Source: Brachypterus glaber (lineage: Eukaryota > Arthropoda > Insecta > Coleoptera > Kateretidae). From it: a stretch of 64,000 bases of DNA. Under the pieces are notes generated by a model that saw only the letters and a list, made by a program, of their open reading frames with translations, had not been told where the DNA came from and did not search any database. The translations under genes were made by a program, and so were the position numbers. Below, one piece after another: positions 31,152-43,345 of the stretch. Numbering within the stretch: position 1 is the first letter of the stretch; each line of letters starts with the position of its first letter. The stretch spans positions 103,330,893 through 103,394,892 of the forward strand of contig OY294044.1 of NCBI GenBank assembly GCA_958510825.1, in the 5' to 3' direction.

Positions 31152-31773
31152 TGAGATTGCATTCTCAAGGTAAAGTCGAATTAGTGGGTAACCGAGCTTA
31201 GATCCGACAGGCATCGCGGCCCCTGAGGCCGGAAAATGGGCCCTTGGGGCCCGAAAAATCGAGATTTTCACGTCGGGATCGCAGTACTTGGATTTTCTTG
31301 AAACTTCAAACTGCAGCAACGTAAAGAGGCTGGAACCTCTTCCAGGCCCATTGAAATTCACACCCAGGGTCCGACAAACGGGCCCTCAGGGCGGGAAAAT
31401 CAAGATTTCCACGTCGTAATCACGGCACTCAAATTTCTATGGACTCTAAAACTCACGGAAACACTGGCAATGTAGCAACATTTCGAGGCCCATTGTAATT
31501 CATGCCCGGGCCCAGAAAATCTTGATTTTCCTGCCCTGAGGGCCCATTTTCCGGACCCTGGGCGTGAATTTCAATGGGCCTGGAAGAGGTTCCAGCCTCT
31601 TTACGTAGCTGCAGTTTGAAGTTTCAAGAAAATCCAAGTACTGCGATCCCGACGTGAAAATCTCGATTTTTCGGGCCCCAAGGGCCCATTTTCCGGCCTC
31701 AGGGGCCGCGATGCCTGTCGGATCTAACCACCGTTAGCCACTAATTCGACTTTGCCTTGAGAATGCAATCTCA
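31152..31773. repeat. GC-rich 622-bp palindromic element
   Basis: Arms of about 240 bp: TGAGATTGCATTCTCAAGGT pairs with CCTTGAGAATGCAATCTCA, then GGCATCGCGGCCCCTGAGGC with its complement. Far richer in GC than its surroundings (GGGCCC and CGGCC runs). The open frames inside mirror each other and are not genes. Confidence 0.85.
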
Positions 31774-32535
31774 ACCTGCCCTGAGCATCCGTCATGCCGG
31801 AATTCCCGTTTCACACCTTTCAGCGGCCATTTTCGGCCTCTGGGGCCAATTCCTGGGGTGTAGGGCTTTTTCTGACCTCGGATTCGGATTCAGCGGGCAA
31901 AAATACATAAGGATACACATGTCTGGTCTAGAGATCCAGACTTTTTTTTTTTTGTGGGGCTGTGTAATTTGACCTAGAACTCTAGTGACTCTGGGCATTT
32001 GTATTTGAAGGAAAACTACCAGTGACGTCGGATCTATGTTAATAATTGTCTTTGCTAAAAACAAACTATCTGAAAAATTTTCTTTGTGTACAATTATATT
32101 ATCGACCCAAATTAATGGAGTTTTTAATGAAATTATGAAGCTAAGTAAATGCATTTAGTAAAGAGTGGTTTCAAAGGAATATAAAATTTTATATTTTATA
32201 GTTAAAAGTGTTTTCTTATTTACTTACTTTTTACTAGACATTAATAAAGTCAATTTTGTTAAGCACATTAGTGACACTTTTAAAAAAAAACAAGGTTCGC
32301 CGGTATTCACTTTTAGTTTGACTTTGGAAAACATCAGTTTTCTTATACATCTTGTTTGCTTCTAATGTTAATGGGTCAAAATTTATTTACAGGTACTTTC
32401 GAGTTTAGGGCTCGCAAAAATATTTTATTCAACAGTAGTAAGTATACATGTACTTCTTTCGTAAGAGAACATTTGTGTCTAACTAAAAAAAATGTTTTTT
32501 AGCCGTAACCATGTAATAACATATTTTTATCCAAT
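31774..32535. other. Unassigned stretch with a GGCTGTGTAATT end
   Basis: 31774-31980 continues GC-richer DNA and ends GTGGGGCTGTGTAATT, the terminus of the hairpin family at 46294 and 46684. 31980-32535 is plain AT-rich DNA. Confidence 0.4.
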
Positions 32536-33960
32536 ACATACAGATAATAAGACAATTACCAGCTTTATTTTAAATAACCCCCGCGTGGCTTTTACTTTAT
32601 TGAGTGGATAACTATTTATTTTACCCACTCAACTGTCAGTTGTCAAATTATTTCCTTGTAAATGTCATCAAAATTTTTAATAAAAATATGAATTCCTAAG
32701 CTATTTATTGGCACTCATGGGTAAACCGATATTGTCCTCTCGAAAATTAACCTGCTTGGCTACCCTGATAGCACAAAAGCATTCTAAGAAGATTCTTAAA
32801 ATAAATAGCTGGAAGGACAGCATGCTTCTTAGAAGCATATCTATTTTGCTCAGGATATTCTAAGAACGATTAAAGAAATGCAAAGGATACCGTTTTAATA
32901 GTGCTGGGAGTTCCTAAGAAGCTTCTTATAAGCCTCTGTATCAAATAAGAATGTTTTAAGAAGCATGTTAAGAATGTTCTTAGAAGTAGGTACATGTACT
33001 GTTAAGAATATTCTTAGCACGATTCTAAAAATATTCTTATTTGATGCATTTAAGTAATAATATTGAATATTGCGCATGAGCAAACAAAGTAGGTAGGCGT
33101 TTCAGATTTCTACATTAATGTAGTTTTTCTCTTTCTTTCAAATATATTTTATGATACTCGATCCTTTTTATGGAGTTATATCATAAATTTGGCATGGCGA
33201 AAATTTTTACATTTTTGTGATAGAAATAATAATTAAATTATATAAAAATCTTTAGATATAGCATCCATCAGGTAAGATTCATGTGCGATATGCAGTTTTA
33301 CTGTCAAAGCAAACTTTCTACCAGACATAAAAATCAAGCGGCACACAAAAACCCAATGTTTAGAGAAAAAAATACCAAATAATTATCATTTCAAAAAATA
33401 ATAATTTTATTTTTTTGTCTAAAACTATATAAAATCACTTTATGTCTAAAAATACATCCATTTCCACTACTTAAGGGTAAAACTTATGTTATTAACAGTA
33501 ATTTAAGAATATTTGTAATTCTAACCTAATAAAATTAAAATAATATAGACGCCATGTTACTATTCTAAAAACATTCCCATTAGAATATTTTAAGAATATG
33601 TATTTGGGAATATTCTTAGCAAAATACTCTAATCATGCTTAGCATGTGCACTATAGCATTATTCTAAAAAACTTCCCATTAGAATATTTTAAGAATATGT
33701 TTTGGGAATATCCTTAGCAAAATACTCTAATCATGCTAAGAAGGTTTAGAGTAGAAGCACTTATGCTACTACAGCAGTGCACCTTTTAAGAACATGCTTA
33801 GCATGTTTACAGCATTATGCTAAGAACCTTTTCAAGGGAACGATTAAAAAACCTTCTTAGGATGAAGTGTGTTATCAGGGTAACGCCTCGCTGGTTAATT
33901 TTCTCATGGGCAATATCTTACTTTACCCACTAGTACCATAAATAACTATTTTTATGTTTC
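32536..33960. repeat. Dispersed repeat, copy interrupted by a TA element
   Basis: Homologous to 10929-11292 on both sides of 32763-33880: ACATACAGATAATAAGACAA to CTTGGC on the left, AACGCC to CCACTAGTACCATAAATAAC on the right. Confidence 0.85.
32763..33880. mobile_element. 1118-bp TA-flanked element, CCCTGATA termini
   Basis: TIRs CCCTGATAGCACAAAAGCAT and the complement of GATGAAGTGTGTTATCAGGG, flanked by TA (32761-32762, 33881-33882). The paralogous site at about 11200 lacks it, so the boundaries are confirmed by an empty site. Subterminal DNA is packed with TTCTTAGAA/AAGAATRTTCTTAG palindromic motifs. No transposase frame. Confidence 0.9.
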
Positions 33961-34525
33961 CGTAAACAAATGTAACGCCGGTCACGTGTCCCCAGCTAAC
34001 AATTTTCATGTTTGCGCTGTTGTGTTTTAATATTCCTAATCGGAATTGATGTTTTGTAAAAATAATATGTTTCAGAATATATTTTTAATTACTTAAAAAG
34101 TTTTCATCGAATGCTATTTGCACCTTATAACTTTTTATAACACGTTATGGGTCTGTCCCTGAAACTTAGGTAACACCGGTCACGGCCTAAATTCGCTTTA
34201 AAAATGACGGTTAGGGGCGGTTTGATCAGTTTCGCTCATACATCGAACTGTGGCAATGGTTGTTGTTGTGTTTTTTATGGCCAAGGTAAGTTTTTAACTT
34301 ATTTGTGTTAAAATTAAGTAAAACATTACGAAAACCTTCCTAGCGTATGTTTTTGTCTTGTAAAACCGGTCACAGGGTGTACTTACTTAATTAGTAGAAT
34401 AATTAACCTAAAAACTTCATGCCATAGTGCCGACAGAGAATCTTGAGCATTTTAAACCCTAAAAAAATTAAATGTGTTTAGGTAGGGAAATTTAAAAACA
34501 TTACTTAATGTAACGCCGGTACTTT
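33961..34525. repeat. Repeated ACCGGTCAC motif block
   Basis: GTAACGCCGGTCACG (33970 on), GTAACACCGGTCACG (34170), GTAAAACCGGTCACA (34362) and GTAACGCCGGTACTT (34510) are direct copies 150-200 bp apart. Looks like internal binding sites of an element, but I could not fix its ends. Confidence 0.5.
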
Positions 34526-34974
34526 ACATGTACTTTCATATTATTTAATAAAAATGGGGGAGTGCTTTTTGAAAAACAAAAGTTGAGGGTGGTTTTCAGG
34601 GGGTGGGTAATATAGGGTCGTTTTTGGATACGTCAATAAAATCTTCTTAGGCTCCCATTTAACGTTATTTTTTGAATAAATCTATATCTTTGCATATAAC
34701 GGACATAAGCATGTCAAGAACCTGGTGGGACACCCGGTATATACTTTCAGCTATGTGCGAATAGTTCCATAAAGAATTTATTCCGAACTCGACAGAAAAT
34801 AAAAAGGTCTATCATGCAAAAGGTTTACCGTAAATTTATATGTTATCATCCTGTTTTATGGCGTATTTTTGACATTTAAATTCATAGAATATACGATATT
34901 TGTACAAATCCGGCACATAAAAATATATCGAGGATTGTTCCAGGCAAAATTTTAAACGAATTTATTATTTATTT
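34526..34974. repeat. Dispersed repeat related to 61690-62110
   Basis: AAAAATGGGGGAGTGCTTTT and following GTTGAGGGTGGTTTTCAGGG match the complement of 61730-61830. CTGGTGGGACACCCGGTATA at about 34721-34740 resembles a common insect element end. The remainder is unassigned. Confidence 0.5.
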
Positions 34975-35445
34975 TTCTATTTTGCGACTCTTATAGCTCA
35001 TAATCACACGCATTTTGCGTGTTCTTATAGGCCCATAAGAAGTCTCTACTTTTTTTTCTGTTGGGTTGGCAACATACAAAAGCCTATCTCTTGACGTTTT
35101 GCGTGCAAATGTCAATGCCGATTTAAAGTTTAATTTTTTACAAAATTTTGTGTTTGGGTTATTTTTTACCGTGTTAAAATTGTGGACTGGTTAATTGCAG
35201 TGAAAAAAGAAGAGATGACTAAAATATATCAAAATATCATTTGTTCTTAGAATTTTAAACATAGTCTAAACTGTAATGCCAACCCAAAGCAGAAATCCCT
35301 AAATTAGTCATCAATTTAAATGTAAGTTTTTTAAATTTTAGAGCAAAACAGAAAAAAATGTATAAAGCACTTGTTTCATAACACGTTTTTAGAGCACTAG
35401 TACTTTAGTACTCTAAACTTGTACTCGTGCGCTAAAAATTAATTA
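34975..35445. repeat. Dispersed repeat with terminal hairpin, copy 2
   Basis: Matches 14530-15060, with a shorter version of the terminal inverted repeat (CATAACACGTTTTTAGAGCA and TCGTGCGCTAAAAA). Confidence 0.75.
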
Positions 35446-35487
35446 GTTTCGAGGTTAAATAGAGATTTTCGTAAAAATGATTTCACA

Positions 35488-35943
35488 CAAAGAACTTTTA
35501 CCTCAAGAAGTAATTTCAGACCAATGTTTATAAAGGTGTCATCTTTTTGTTTGTTTGTTTACATAAACGTACGCGATACTGCTTCTGGTGTAAACATAAG
35601 TATCGCTAGTTTTGACCTTCTGGTGACCAGATCGATGTTGCTTAATTTTCACTTTATCATTATGATAAATCTTTATACCTACATTAAAGTTTAAACAAAC
35701 CATATTTCCATTAGTATTTGTTTATTACCACTTTAATAAAAACATATTCTGTACATATTATTTATGAATAAAATTGAGGTTATGTATTGCTTGACAAAGT
35801 TTACGACATTAGACTGTGAGTTTACACATTCTTTCTCTCTATTTACGCGTACTAAGTGCAAACAATAGTCACTCCCCACCAGCCCCTCAAACAAAGCATA
35901 CGGTAGATTTCATCATGCTCCTTCTTAAAGTAAAACTTCTTTG
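35488..35943. mobile_element. hAT-type MITE, CAAAGAACTTTTACC family, copy 2
   Basis: 456 bp, flanked by the perfect octamer ATTTCACA at 35480-35487 and 35944-35951. TIRs start CAAAGAACTTTTACCTCAAG and end AAGTAAAACTTCTTTG. The 8-bp duplication and CA start place it in hAT. It lacks a segment near GGTTCACGCTTC present in copy 1. Confidence 0.9.
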
Positions 35944-35951
35944 ATTTCACA

Positions 35952-37478
35952 GAACCTAGGGTGCCATTTAAAATACTGTCTCCTACTGACATGCTGACGC
36001 CGCCTCACCGAAAAAAAAATTGAAAAATATGACAAATGTTCTGTGATATAATTACATTAACATTTAAAATTTAAAGTTTATATCTTATTCCGTTTAAAAG
36101 TTACGGGGTGTATCATTTAAAAGAATAACCCTGAAATTCAGGACCTGAATACTCTCGTATAACCCTACATCAAAGCCCTTTTACCTTCGGAGGTTATTTT
36201 TTATGTTTTCCTAAATTCTATTATCACTAGCTTTTTCATTTTCATTCATTTTCTTTTTTGTTTTTCCTAACTTAATTTTTTTCCTGCTTCAACCCTTATA
36301 AGGAATCAGTAGATCGTTAAATTGAAATAAATAAGAATTCAAGTGTAAAATTTGATTTTTTGGTAAAATTCACTGATTATAATATAATAAGGCAAGCCAC
36401 TTGGTCATACAGGGTTAATAAACTCCCGGCAGTCTCAAGACTAAAAGAGTATTATACGATAGTTTTCGAAATTCCCCCCTATGCCGATCAGCTTGTGTGG
36501 AAATAGGCATTTTATGAAGTAAAATTGCATAAATTAAATAATATTAAATTTAAAACTAAATATATATTCTAAAAAGTACTTAAAACATTTCATTGTTTCT
36601 TCTAATTCACCAAAGGAAACAAATTTTGAGATTATTATCGCTAATTCATCATTTCGGCACTAATCTGATAGTTTCTTGACGACAAAGACCGTCAAAATTA
36701 GTTCTTCTTCTTCCTTTAGGTAGAATTGACAATGTTGCCAATTCTGTTCTGGCCTTATTGGCTAAGAATATCCGGCCAACTCTGACTCACATTCCATTTT
36801 ATTAAAACTTCCGGGACTGCATTTAAACAAGTCTGGGAATTCCCATATCCCGGTTGTTGTTTAAAACTTCTAACCTATGTAGATTTTATATCTATTTCTC
36901 GTCTTAAATCTTTGCACATAACCTCAAAAAACAACATGTGGATAACCGTATTTCAGGTTTATCCACGAAAGTACATCAGTAACATCAAATCTTTATCAAT
37001 TAGGTTTTTTTCATTACGAACACAATTTAACACAAAATCGTCAGGCTAGGACCAACGCCGTTAGAACGAATTATAAATCACGCCACAGATATGTTCCCTC
37101 TTCCACGGATGGTTACAATTAGTTCTACAGTGCTATCTCTTACTAACAGTTTTTAACAGTTTTAGCCAACGTAAAAAAGAAAAAGTAACCAGAGTAGCCA
37201 ATATAAGCAATAAAAACTAATTATATTTACCTTATTTATTTTAACCCTAATTTAATTTTATATTATTCAGTTAAACATATTAGGTAATAATATGTATTCA
37301 GTACTAAAATTGTTGCACTCAGATTAAAGGCAAACTGTTTATTAAAAAAGCCATCTGTTCACAAAGGCTAGAACTTTTGTTTTGTATTCGTTTTTAATAG
37401 TAGTGACATCTGTTTGCTGGAAGGTGAACTTTTGGCTTTGAATTTTACCTAGAACAGTTTGGGCAAGTTTTCAATAAT
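35952..37478. other. Unassigned 1.5-kb stretch
   Basis: No gene, TIR pair or tandem repeat recognised. AGAATTGACAATGTTGCCAATTCT near 36722 is a small palindrome. Confidence 0.35.
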
Positions 37479-39236
37479 GGACTCGCCCGGGACAGTAGTA
37501 GTATTTTAGAGACCGAGTAAATTAGATCCACTCACGATGATAAAAAAAGCCAGCTACACTCCATGGACGGATGTTTACAGTTTTATTACATTATGGCGCA
37601 AAAGGTTTGTTTTTCTTTTTAAATAGGTTTTATTATTTTACATATTTAAACGCACGAAGTTACCCGCTGCGCGGTATTTTCCCCTGTCAACTAAACTTTT
37701 TATTTTAAAACGACCTTTTGGTTAAATTTCCAGTGGAAAGGGTTTGTACAAAATATTCTGGACTTTTTGTAAAAAATATTCTGGACTTTTTAAAAAAAGT
37801 TTGTAGTATAAATTTGTAAAACAAATATATTGTAGGATTTTATGCGTAAAATGTATGTTTTAGATTATAGTATAATACACCTACTATACAGGGTAATTTA
37901 GAAATAGGTTCAAGAAATTGAAGAGGTGATTCTACGTTAAAAAATATAAAAAAAGTTCCTATAAGGGTTGGTCCGAAAATGAGCCCTAAGGGAGCTACGG
38001 CCCTCCTAAGGGTACATATAAAAAGTAGTTTTTATTTAATATTTCTAGAACAAAATTTTGCACATACCTTAGCACTGATAAAGGCTACCATTCATTTTTG
38101 TTTAGTAATTTTAACCAGGACTTTTTGTGGGGACGATTTAATCTTTTTTGCCCCAAACTTTTTTATCCGTAGATGTTTTGACATTTTCTCAATAAAATAA
38201 TAATATTTAATTAAAAATACATAAATGTAACACCGTAGGGCCAACCGTTTTCTAGAAAATTGCAATTAAAGAGGCAATTACTCGTTCTGAGCATCAAAAA
38301 TTAGAACTAAAAAAATCACTAATAAAAACTCAAATACTGCAAGTTAATTCTGCATAAAAACTGTAAAAAAAAAATCTCGTATCCATCTAGGTTCGACAAT
38401 CAGCTTAAGAGTACTACGGCCTCTTAAACTGCCTTCCTAAGCTGAAAGGTCCTATCTGTATATGTTAAACCTATGTAGATAGGACCTTTCAGCTTAGAAC
38501 GGCAGTAAAGAGTGACACTTCTTAAGGGACCGTAACTCCCTTAAAAGCGATTTGTGGATATTTGTGTATGGGAAATTTTTTTCGTAGTTTTTAATGTAGA
38601 ATCTCTCTTCAGTATTGAATTTTTTTGCTTTTATTTTTGATGCGTGAAATTGCTCTGGTTAAAATTACCAAATATAAATTTAAAAAAATGATAGCCTTTA
38701 ATAATGTTAAGGCATGTGCAAAAATTCGTTACTATGGTTTATAGGCTTCTAGAAATATTAAATAAAAACTACTTTTTAGATGTACCCTTAGGAGGGTCAT
38801 AGCTACCTTAGGGCTCTTATAGGAACGTTTTTTATATTTTTTAACGTAGAATCACCTTTTTAATTTCTTGAAACTATTTCTAAATTACCCTGTATAGTAG
38901 GTATATTATACTATAATCTAAAACATACATTTTACGTATAAAATCCTACAATATATTTGTTTTACAAATTTATACTACATACGTTTTTTAAAAAGTCCAG
39001 AATGTTTTTTACAAACCGTTTCCACTGGAAATTTAAATAAAAGGTCGTTTTAAAATGAAAAGTTTAGTGGACAGGGGGAAATACCGCGCAGCAGGTAACT
39101 TCGTGCGTTTAAATATCTAAAATAATAAAACTTATTTAAAAAGAAAAACAAACCTTTTGCGCCATAATGTAATACAACTGTAAACATCCGTCCAAAATAA
39201 GCTTTAAGCTAATGGGACACTTTCCCGGGCGAGTCC
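37479..39236. repeat. 1.76-kb palindromic element
   Basis: Ends GGACTCGCCCGGGACAG and TTTCCCGGGCGAGTCC. Long arms pair, for example GACGGATGTTTACAG with CTGTAAACATCCGTC and GTGATTCTACGTTAAAAAAT with its complement. A TACAGGGTAATTTAGAAATA end is nested in both arms (37888, 38880). The centre holds a second hairpin (CTGAAAGGTCCTATCT near 38440). No target duplication seen. Confidence 0.8.
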
Positions 39237-40249
39237 CTTTATAAGAACTTTTTTTCATATTTTTTAACGTAGAATCAGCTCTTAAATTTCTCGAACTTAT
39301 TTTTGAATAACCCTGTATGTATAGGGTTTATATTTTTCGCATCATGTAAACATTTTTATAAAATTTATTTGATTGTTTAAATATTTATTATGCACGCTAT
39401 CGATAAAATGCCAATTTATACAAAATTGTGTATTTTATGAATATTTTATAGGGCATTTACATCGGCACGCTACTAAGGAATTAATTTATTGAAATCATCG
39501 TTGATGATTCATCAATAATAAACAAGTCGATCATAAGCCATGATTAAGGACCAGGAATCATGATTTTTGTTTTGTTTTTAGTTTACACGACGCCTCATTT
39601 TAGATCTTCCTGTGTGTAAATTTGAAAAAAATTACATCTGTGCCTTGCCAAAACCTCGTGAAAGGTCTGTGAAAGCTTCGTCAAAGATGCGTTAAAAAAA
39701 AACAAAGCTTTCACAAAGCTTTGATGGTGCTTTCACGAAGTTTTATCAAACCTTTTGATACATCGATTTTGCGGTGTCGCCAAAGAAGATTTTCACAAAA
39801 TGTACAAATTTTTTACGACTTATGGTAATTTTACGAATTTTAGGGTCCCTATTAGCACCCTCAGAGAAGTTTGATCACTCTCATATTTTAAGAAATTCCA
39901 AGTTACACCCAAATAAAAATTTTAAGATAATAAAAAATTTAAGGTCCACCCTAATACTATATAGCGTTTCTGCAGAACATGTTCTCCTGTTACAAAGCTT
40001 TTACGAAGTTTTAACGAAATTTAAAATTTAACCAAATTTAAAATATTCTTATTGAAAATCGTGGAAATCTCGTGGAAATCGGCGTGGAAATTGATGGAAA
40101 TTGATGTAAATCGGTTTGGCATCACCGCAAAATCGATTAAATTTTTAATTTTCAATTTTATTAAGAACCTCAAAAATTACCGTCAGTCTGCCCTGAACAA
40201 ACTGCGCTTTGTCAAAACTTCGTGAAAGGTATGTGAAAGCTTTGTCAAA
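39237..40249. repeat. Repeat block of GTGAAAGCTTCGTCAAAG units
   Basis: From about 39640 a unit with GTGAAAGCTTCGTCAAAGAT, ACATCGATTTTGCGGTGTCG and AGGTCCACCCTAAT continues to 40245. It is repeated at 42911-43340 after the insertion at 40250. 39660-39700 keeps the uninterrupted target sequence. Confidence 0.75.
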
Positions 40250-42910
40250 CACAGTTGTCCCCGAGCTCGCTTGGGTTAAAAAAAATTCGAACCAAAAGTT
40301 AAGGTTGGATCCTTGTAGTAATCGGTTTGGAGATAATATATCCACCAACAGCCAAATCCAGAAAATTCGCTTTTGGCAGATAATGGTAACTCTTCTTTGA
40401 AGAGGTACATCTTTTACACCAATGATAATAGAAACCTGTTCAAGTGTATTTAGTTAGTATTTTTGACGCAGATTTCAAATATCTTTTCAAAAGTAAGCTA
40501 TCTATTTTTGTTACGGAGAAAAACATAAATAAAAAAAATGGAAAATTCAAATTTAGGGTACTTTTAAGCATTTACTTTTATTTAATTTTAGTAAATATAT
40601 GACTCTAAAGTATAAATGAAGAAAATCTGTTTCTTTAACTTAATAAAAATGCTAATTAGAACTTAATTTATTAACCATTTTAAATTTGGGAACCTTTAGA
40701 AAAATCGATTGATTTTGATTATATTTTATTTTGTTGAGTAGTGTGAAAATTGCAATCCTTCAAAGTTTGACTTTTTAAATCATTTTATGGAATAAGTAAA
40801 TCAGTGGTTATAAAACGGTTTAGAACATTGAATATAGTTCCTCCATCCGGCGGCGGTTCTAGGGAACCACGGCACTATGATACCAAATGTGTACTTGTTT
40901 GGGAATGATGCGAAACTCTCAACAAAATGAGGGTGCTAGGACACGAGGGTGTTGAAGGCAATGAGGCAGCAGACTCTCGTGCTAGAGAAGGGGCATACAC
41001 TCAATTTACTGGCCCTAAACCTTTAACAAAAGCCACCTGGTAAAGTCTACCAAAAAATGGGAAGCCAAAATCATAGTTCGATATTGTAAAGACCAAAACT
41101 TAAGACAGGCCAAAATATTTATAAAATATGAACCTGAAAAACAAGAAAAGTGAACTCAGCATTCCGGAAATAAAAACCAGTCATTGCCCTCTAAGATAAC
41201 GCTTAAAAATTGACACCTGCTGTATATGCTCAGAAGCACCAGAAAAGGCCGAACACATTATCTGCTTTTGCAAAGTCATTGTTTGCAAAAAGCTACTATA
41301 TCGAACAGGTATATCCAAAATCTGCAGATATATCCCAAGTAGCCCCAAAAATACTTTTGGCCTTCTTGGGAAGCCTAAAGTTATATGTAGATTAAATTAT
41401 GAAGGGGATTCACAATTGATCTCATTGGTCGCAGTGACTTGAAAGGTACTATGTTGCCTCACAACCCCATTTGTATTGAATTGTATGATGTTTAAATATA
41501 ACTTAATATTTTAAGGAGAGGCGTTCTTAGTAGTATCTGGCGAGCCTGCCTATTAAAATCTGTTCGAACCCACTATGTTAAGCAACAATACGAAAAATGT
41601 AATTTATTATTAATAATCGGTAAAATATAATACATACAGTTGTGTTTAACCATATTATAATTTTTTGTCTCCATTTTCCAATTTCATTGCTGACTTTTGA
41701 CTTATTTATGTGTATTTGTATACATTCTAAAGATGAATAAACGAATTGAATTGAATTTAAAATATAATACAAAACGAGGAAGCAGAGGAAACATTAGGGA
41801 AAATAAATATATATCCCCAATGTCAGAAAGTGTAGATTTAGAAAATAGTTAGAATGTAAATTGAATAAAAATGAATTTCTAGTCTAATAAATTATCACAA
41901 ATCAGTTAGTGATCACCGTTTTATTTCACCCTCTCTGATCAACTAAAGGACTAAATGTCTTCTCCATCCTGCTTATTCAGAGAGTTACCTGATGTAAAAT
42001 ATAACTTACAAGTCTGGGTATATTGCTTGGATTTGTAATAATTATATTAAAAAAATAAAAAATACCGACAATAAAACGATTTTTTTTAAATAAAATTATT
42101 ATGCTTTAATTTGCAAAAACTACTGTGCCAAACAAAATATTTTATTATTTTATAAGATGTTAAAATATAAAACATAATAACTAAGGTTAAATTATATTTA
42201 ATAAAAAATGGAAAAAAATAAATTTAAATTAAAATAAAATATTTAATCTTATTGCAATACATGTATTAATAAATAAAAAAAACTTTAGACAATAGTCTAT
42301 GCTGGCTACACATATTTTAAATCATTACTTAAAACAAAGATGGGGTTGTCAGAGTTTTATATAAATAAAACTTAACTTATTGAGAACCACTGCTTTAAAA
42401 AAGGACACTACCCAACAGACCGTAAGTTCATCAATGATACTGTAAAAATAGCAGTTACTTTTTCAGGTTCTTAAGTTCAGAAAAAAATAATATTTTTAAC
42501 TGTAAGTAGCGTATATATTTAGTTAAAAACATGAAATTTATTCAGGTTTAGTCGAAAGTATTATATTTGCTAAAATGTAATAAATAAAAATGCTTAAAAG
42601 TGCCCTAAATTTCAATTTTACATTTTTTTAAGAACGTTTTTCTCTGTAAACAAAAATGATAGCTTAATTTTGAAAAGATATTTAAAATCTGCGTCAAAAA
42701 TACTAACTAAATACACTTGAACAGGTTTCTATTATCATTGGTGTAAAAGATGTACCTCTTCAAAGAAGAGTTACCATTATCTGCCAAAAGCGAATTTTCT
42801 GGATTTGGCTGTTGGTGGATATATTATCTCCAAACCGATTACTACAAGGATCCAACCTTAACTTTTGGTTCGAATTTTTTTTAACCCAAGCGAGCTCGGG
42901 GACAACTGTG
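40250..42910. mobile_element. Long-TIR element, 4-bp TSD, 2.66 kb (member 1)
   Basis: Inverted arms of about 350 bp, ending CACAGTTGTCCCCGAGCTCG and CGAGCTCGGGGACAACTGTG. CAAA lies at 40246-40249 and 42911-42914. Removing the element and one CAAA restores the sequence seen at 39670-39700, which proves the boundaries. Arms share with 57232-58923 the pieces GTTAAAAAAAAT and GGATCCT.GTAGT, and the interior AACTTATTGAGAACC. No transposase seen. The interior carries an old LINE fragment. Confidence 0.88.
40925..41756 (+). pseudogene. LINE RNase H and 3' end, decayed
   Basis: Plus strand. LGHEGVEGNEAADSRAREGA is the RNase H motif with the conserved H.G..GNE.AD of I/Jockey-type LINEs. Stops and shifts follow, then DTCCICSEAPEKAEHIICFC, the Cys/His motif after RNase H. 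The 3' end is ATGAATAAACGAATTGAATT near 41755. It is inserted inside the 40250 element and explains why that element is about 1 kb longer than its sister. Confidence 0.7.
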
Positions 42911-43345
42911 CAAAGATGCGTTAAAAAAAACAAAGCTTTCACAAGGCTTTGACGAAGCTTTCACGAGGTTTTAACAAATCTTTTGATACATCGATTTTGC
43001 GGTGTTGCCAAAGAAAAATTTCACAAAATTTTCAAAATTTTTACGATTTATGGTATTTTACGAATTTTAGGGTCCCTATTAGCACCCTCAGAGAAGTTTG
43101 ATCACTCTCATATTTTAAGACATTCCAAGTTACACCTAAATAACAATTTTAAGATAATTAAAAAAAAAAAAAATTTAACCAAATTTAAAATATTCTTATT
43201 GAAAATCGTGGAAATCTAGTGGAAATCGGGGTGGAAATTGATGGAAATCGGTAGTACCAAAAGATTTGTAAAAGCTTCGTCAAAGCTTTGTGAAAGCTTT
43301 GTTTTTTTAACGCATCTTTGACGAAGCTTTGACAAAGCGTAGTTT
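42911..43345. repeat. Continuation of the repeat block after the insertion
   Basis: Resumes with GATGCGTTAAAAAAAACAAA and repeats the 39690-40060 unit, then ends with inverted AAAGCTTCGTCAAAGCTTTG pieces and AGTTTGTTCAGGGTG (complement of CCCTGAACAAACT at 40192). Confidence 0.75.

Noticed and set aside
31128..32154. Several frames of 70-120 codons
   Set aside because: They follow the GC-rich palindrome arms and mirror each other.
40880..40925. Piece resembling the LFGNDA region of the Tc1 transposase
   Set aside because: About 42 bp with partial identity to 52350-52392. Too short to call beyond chance or a tiny fragment.
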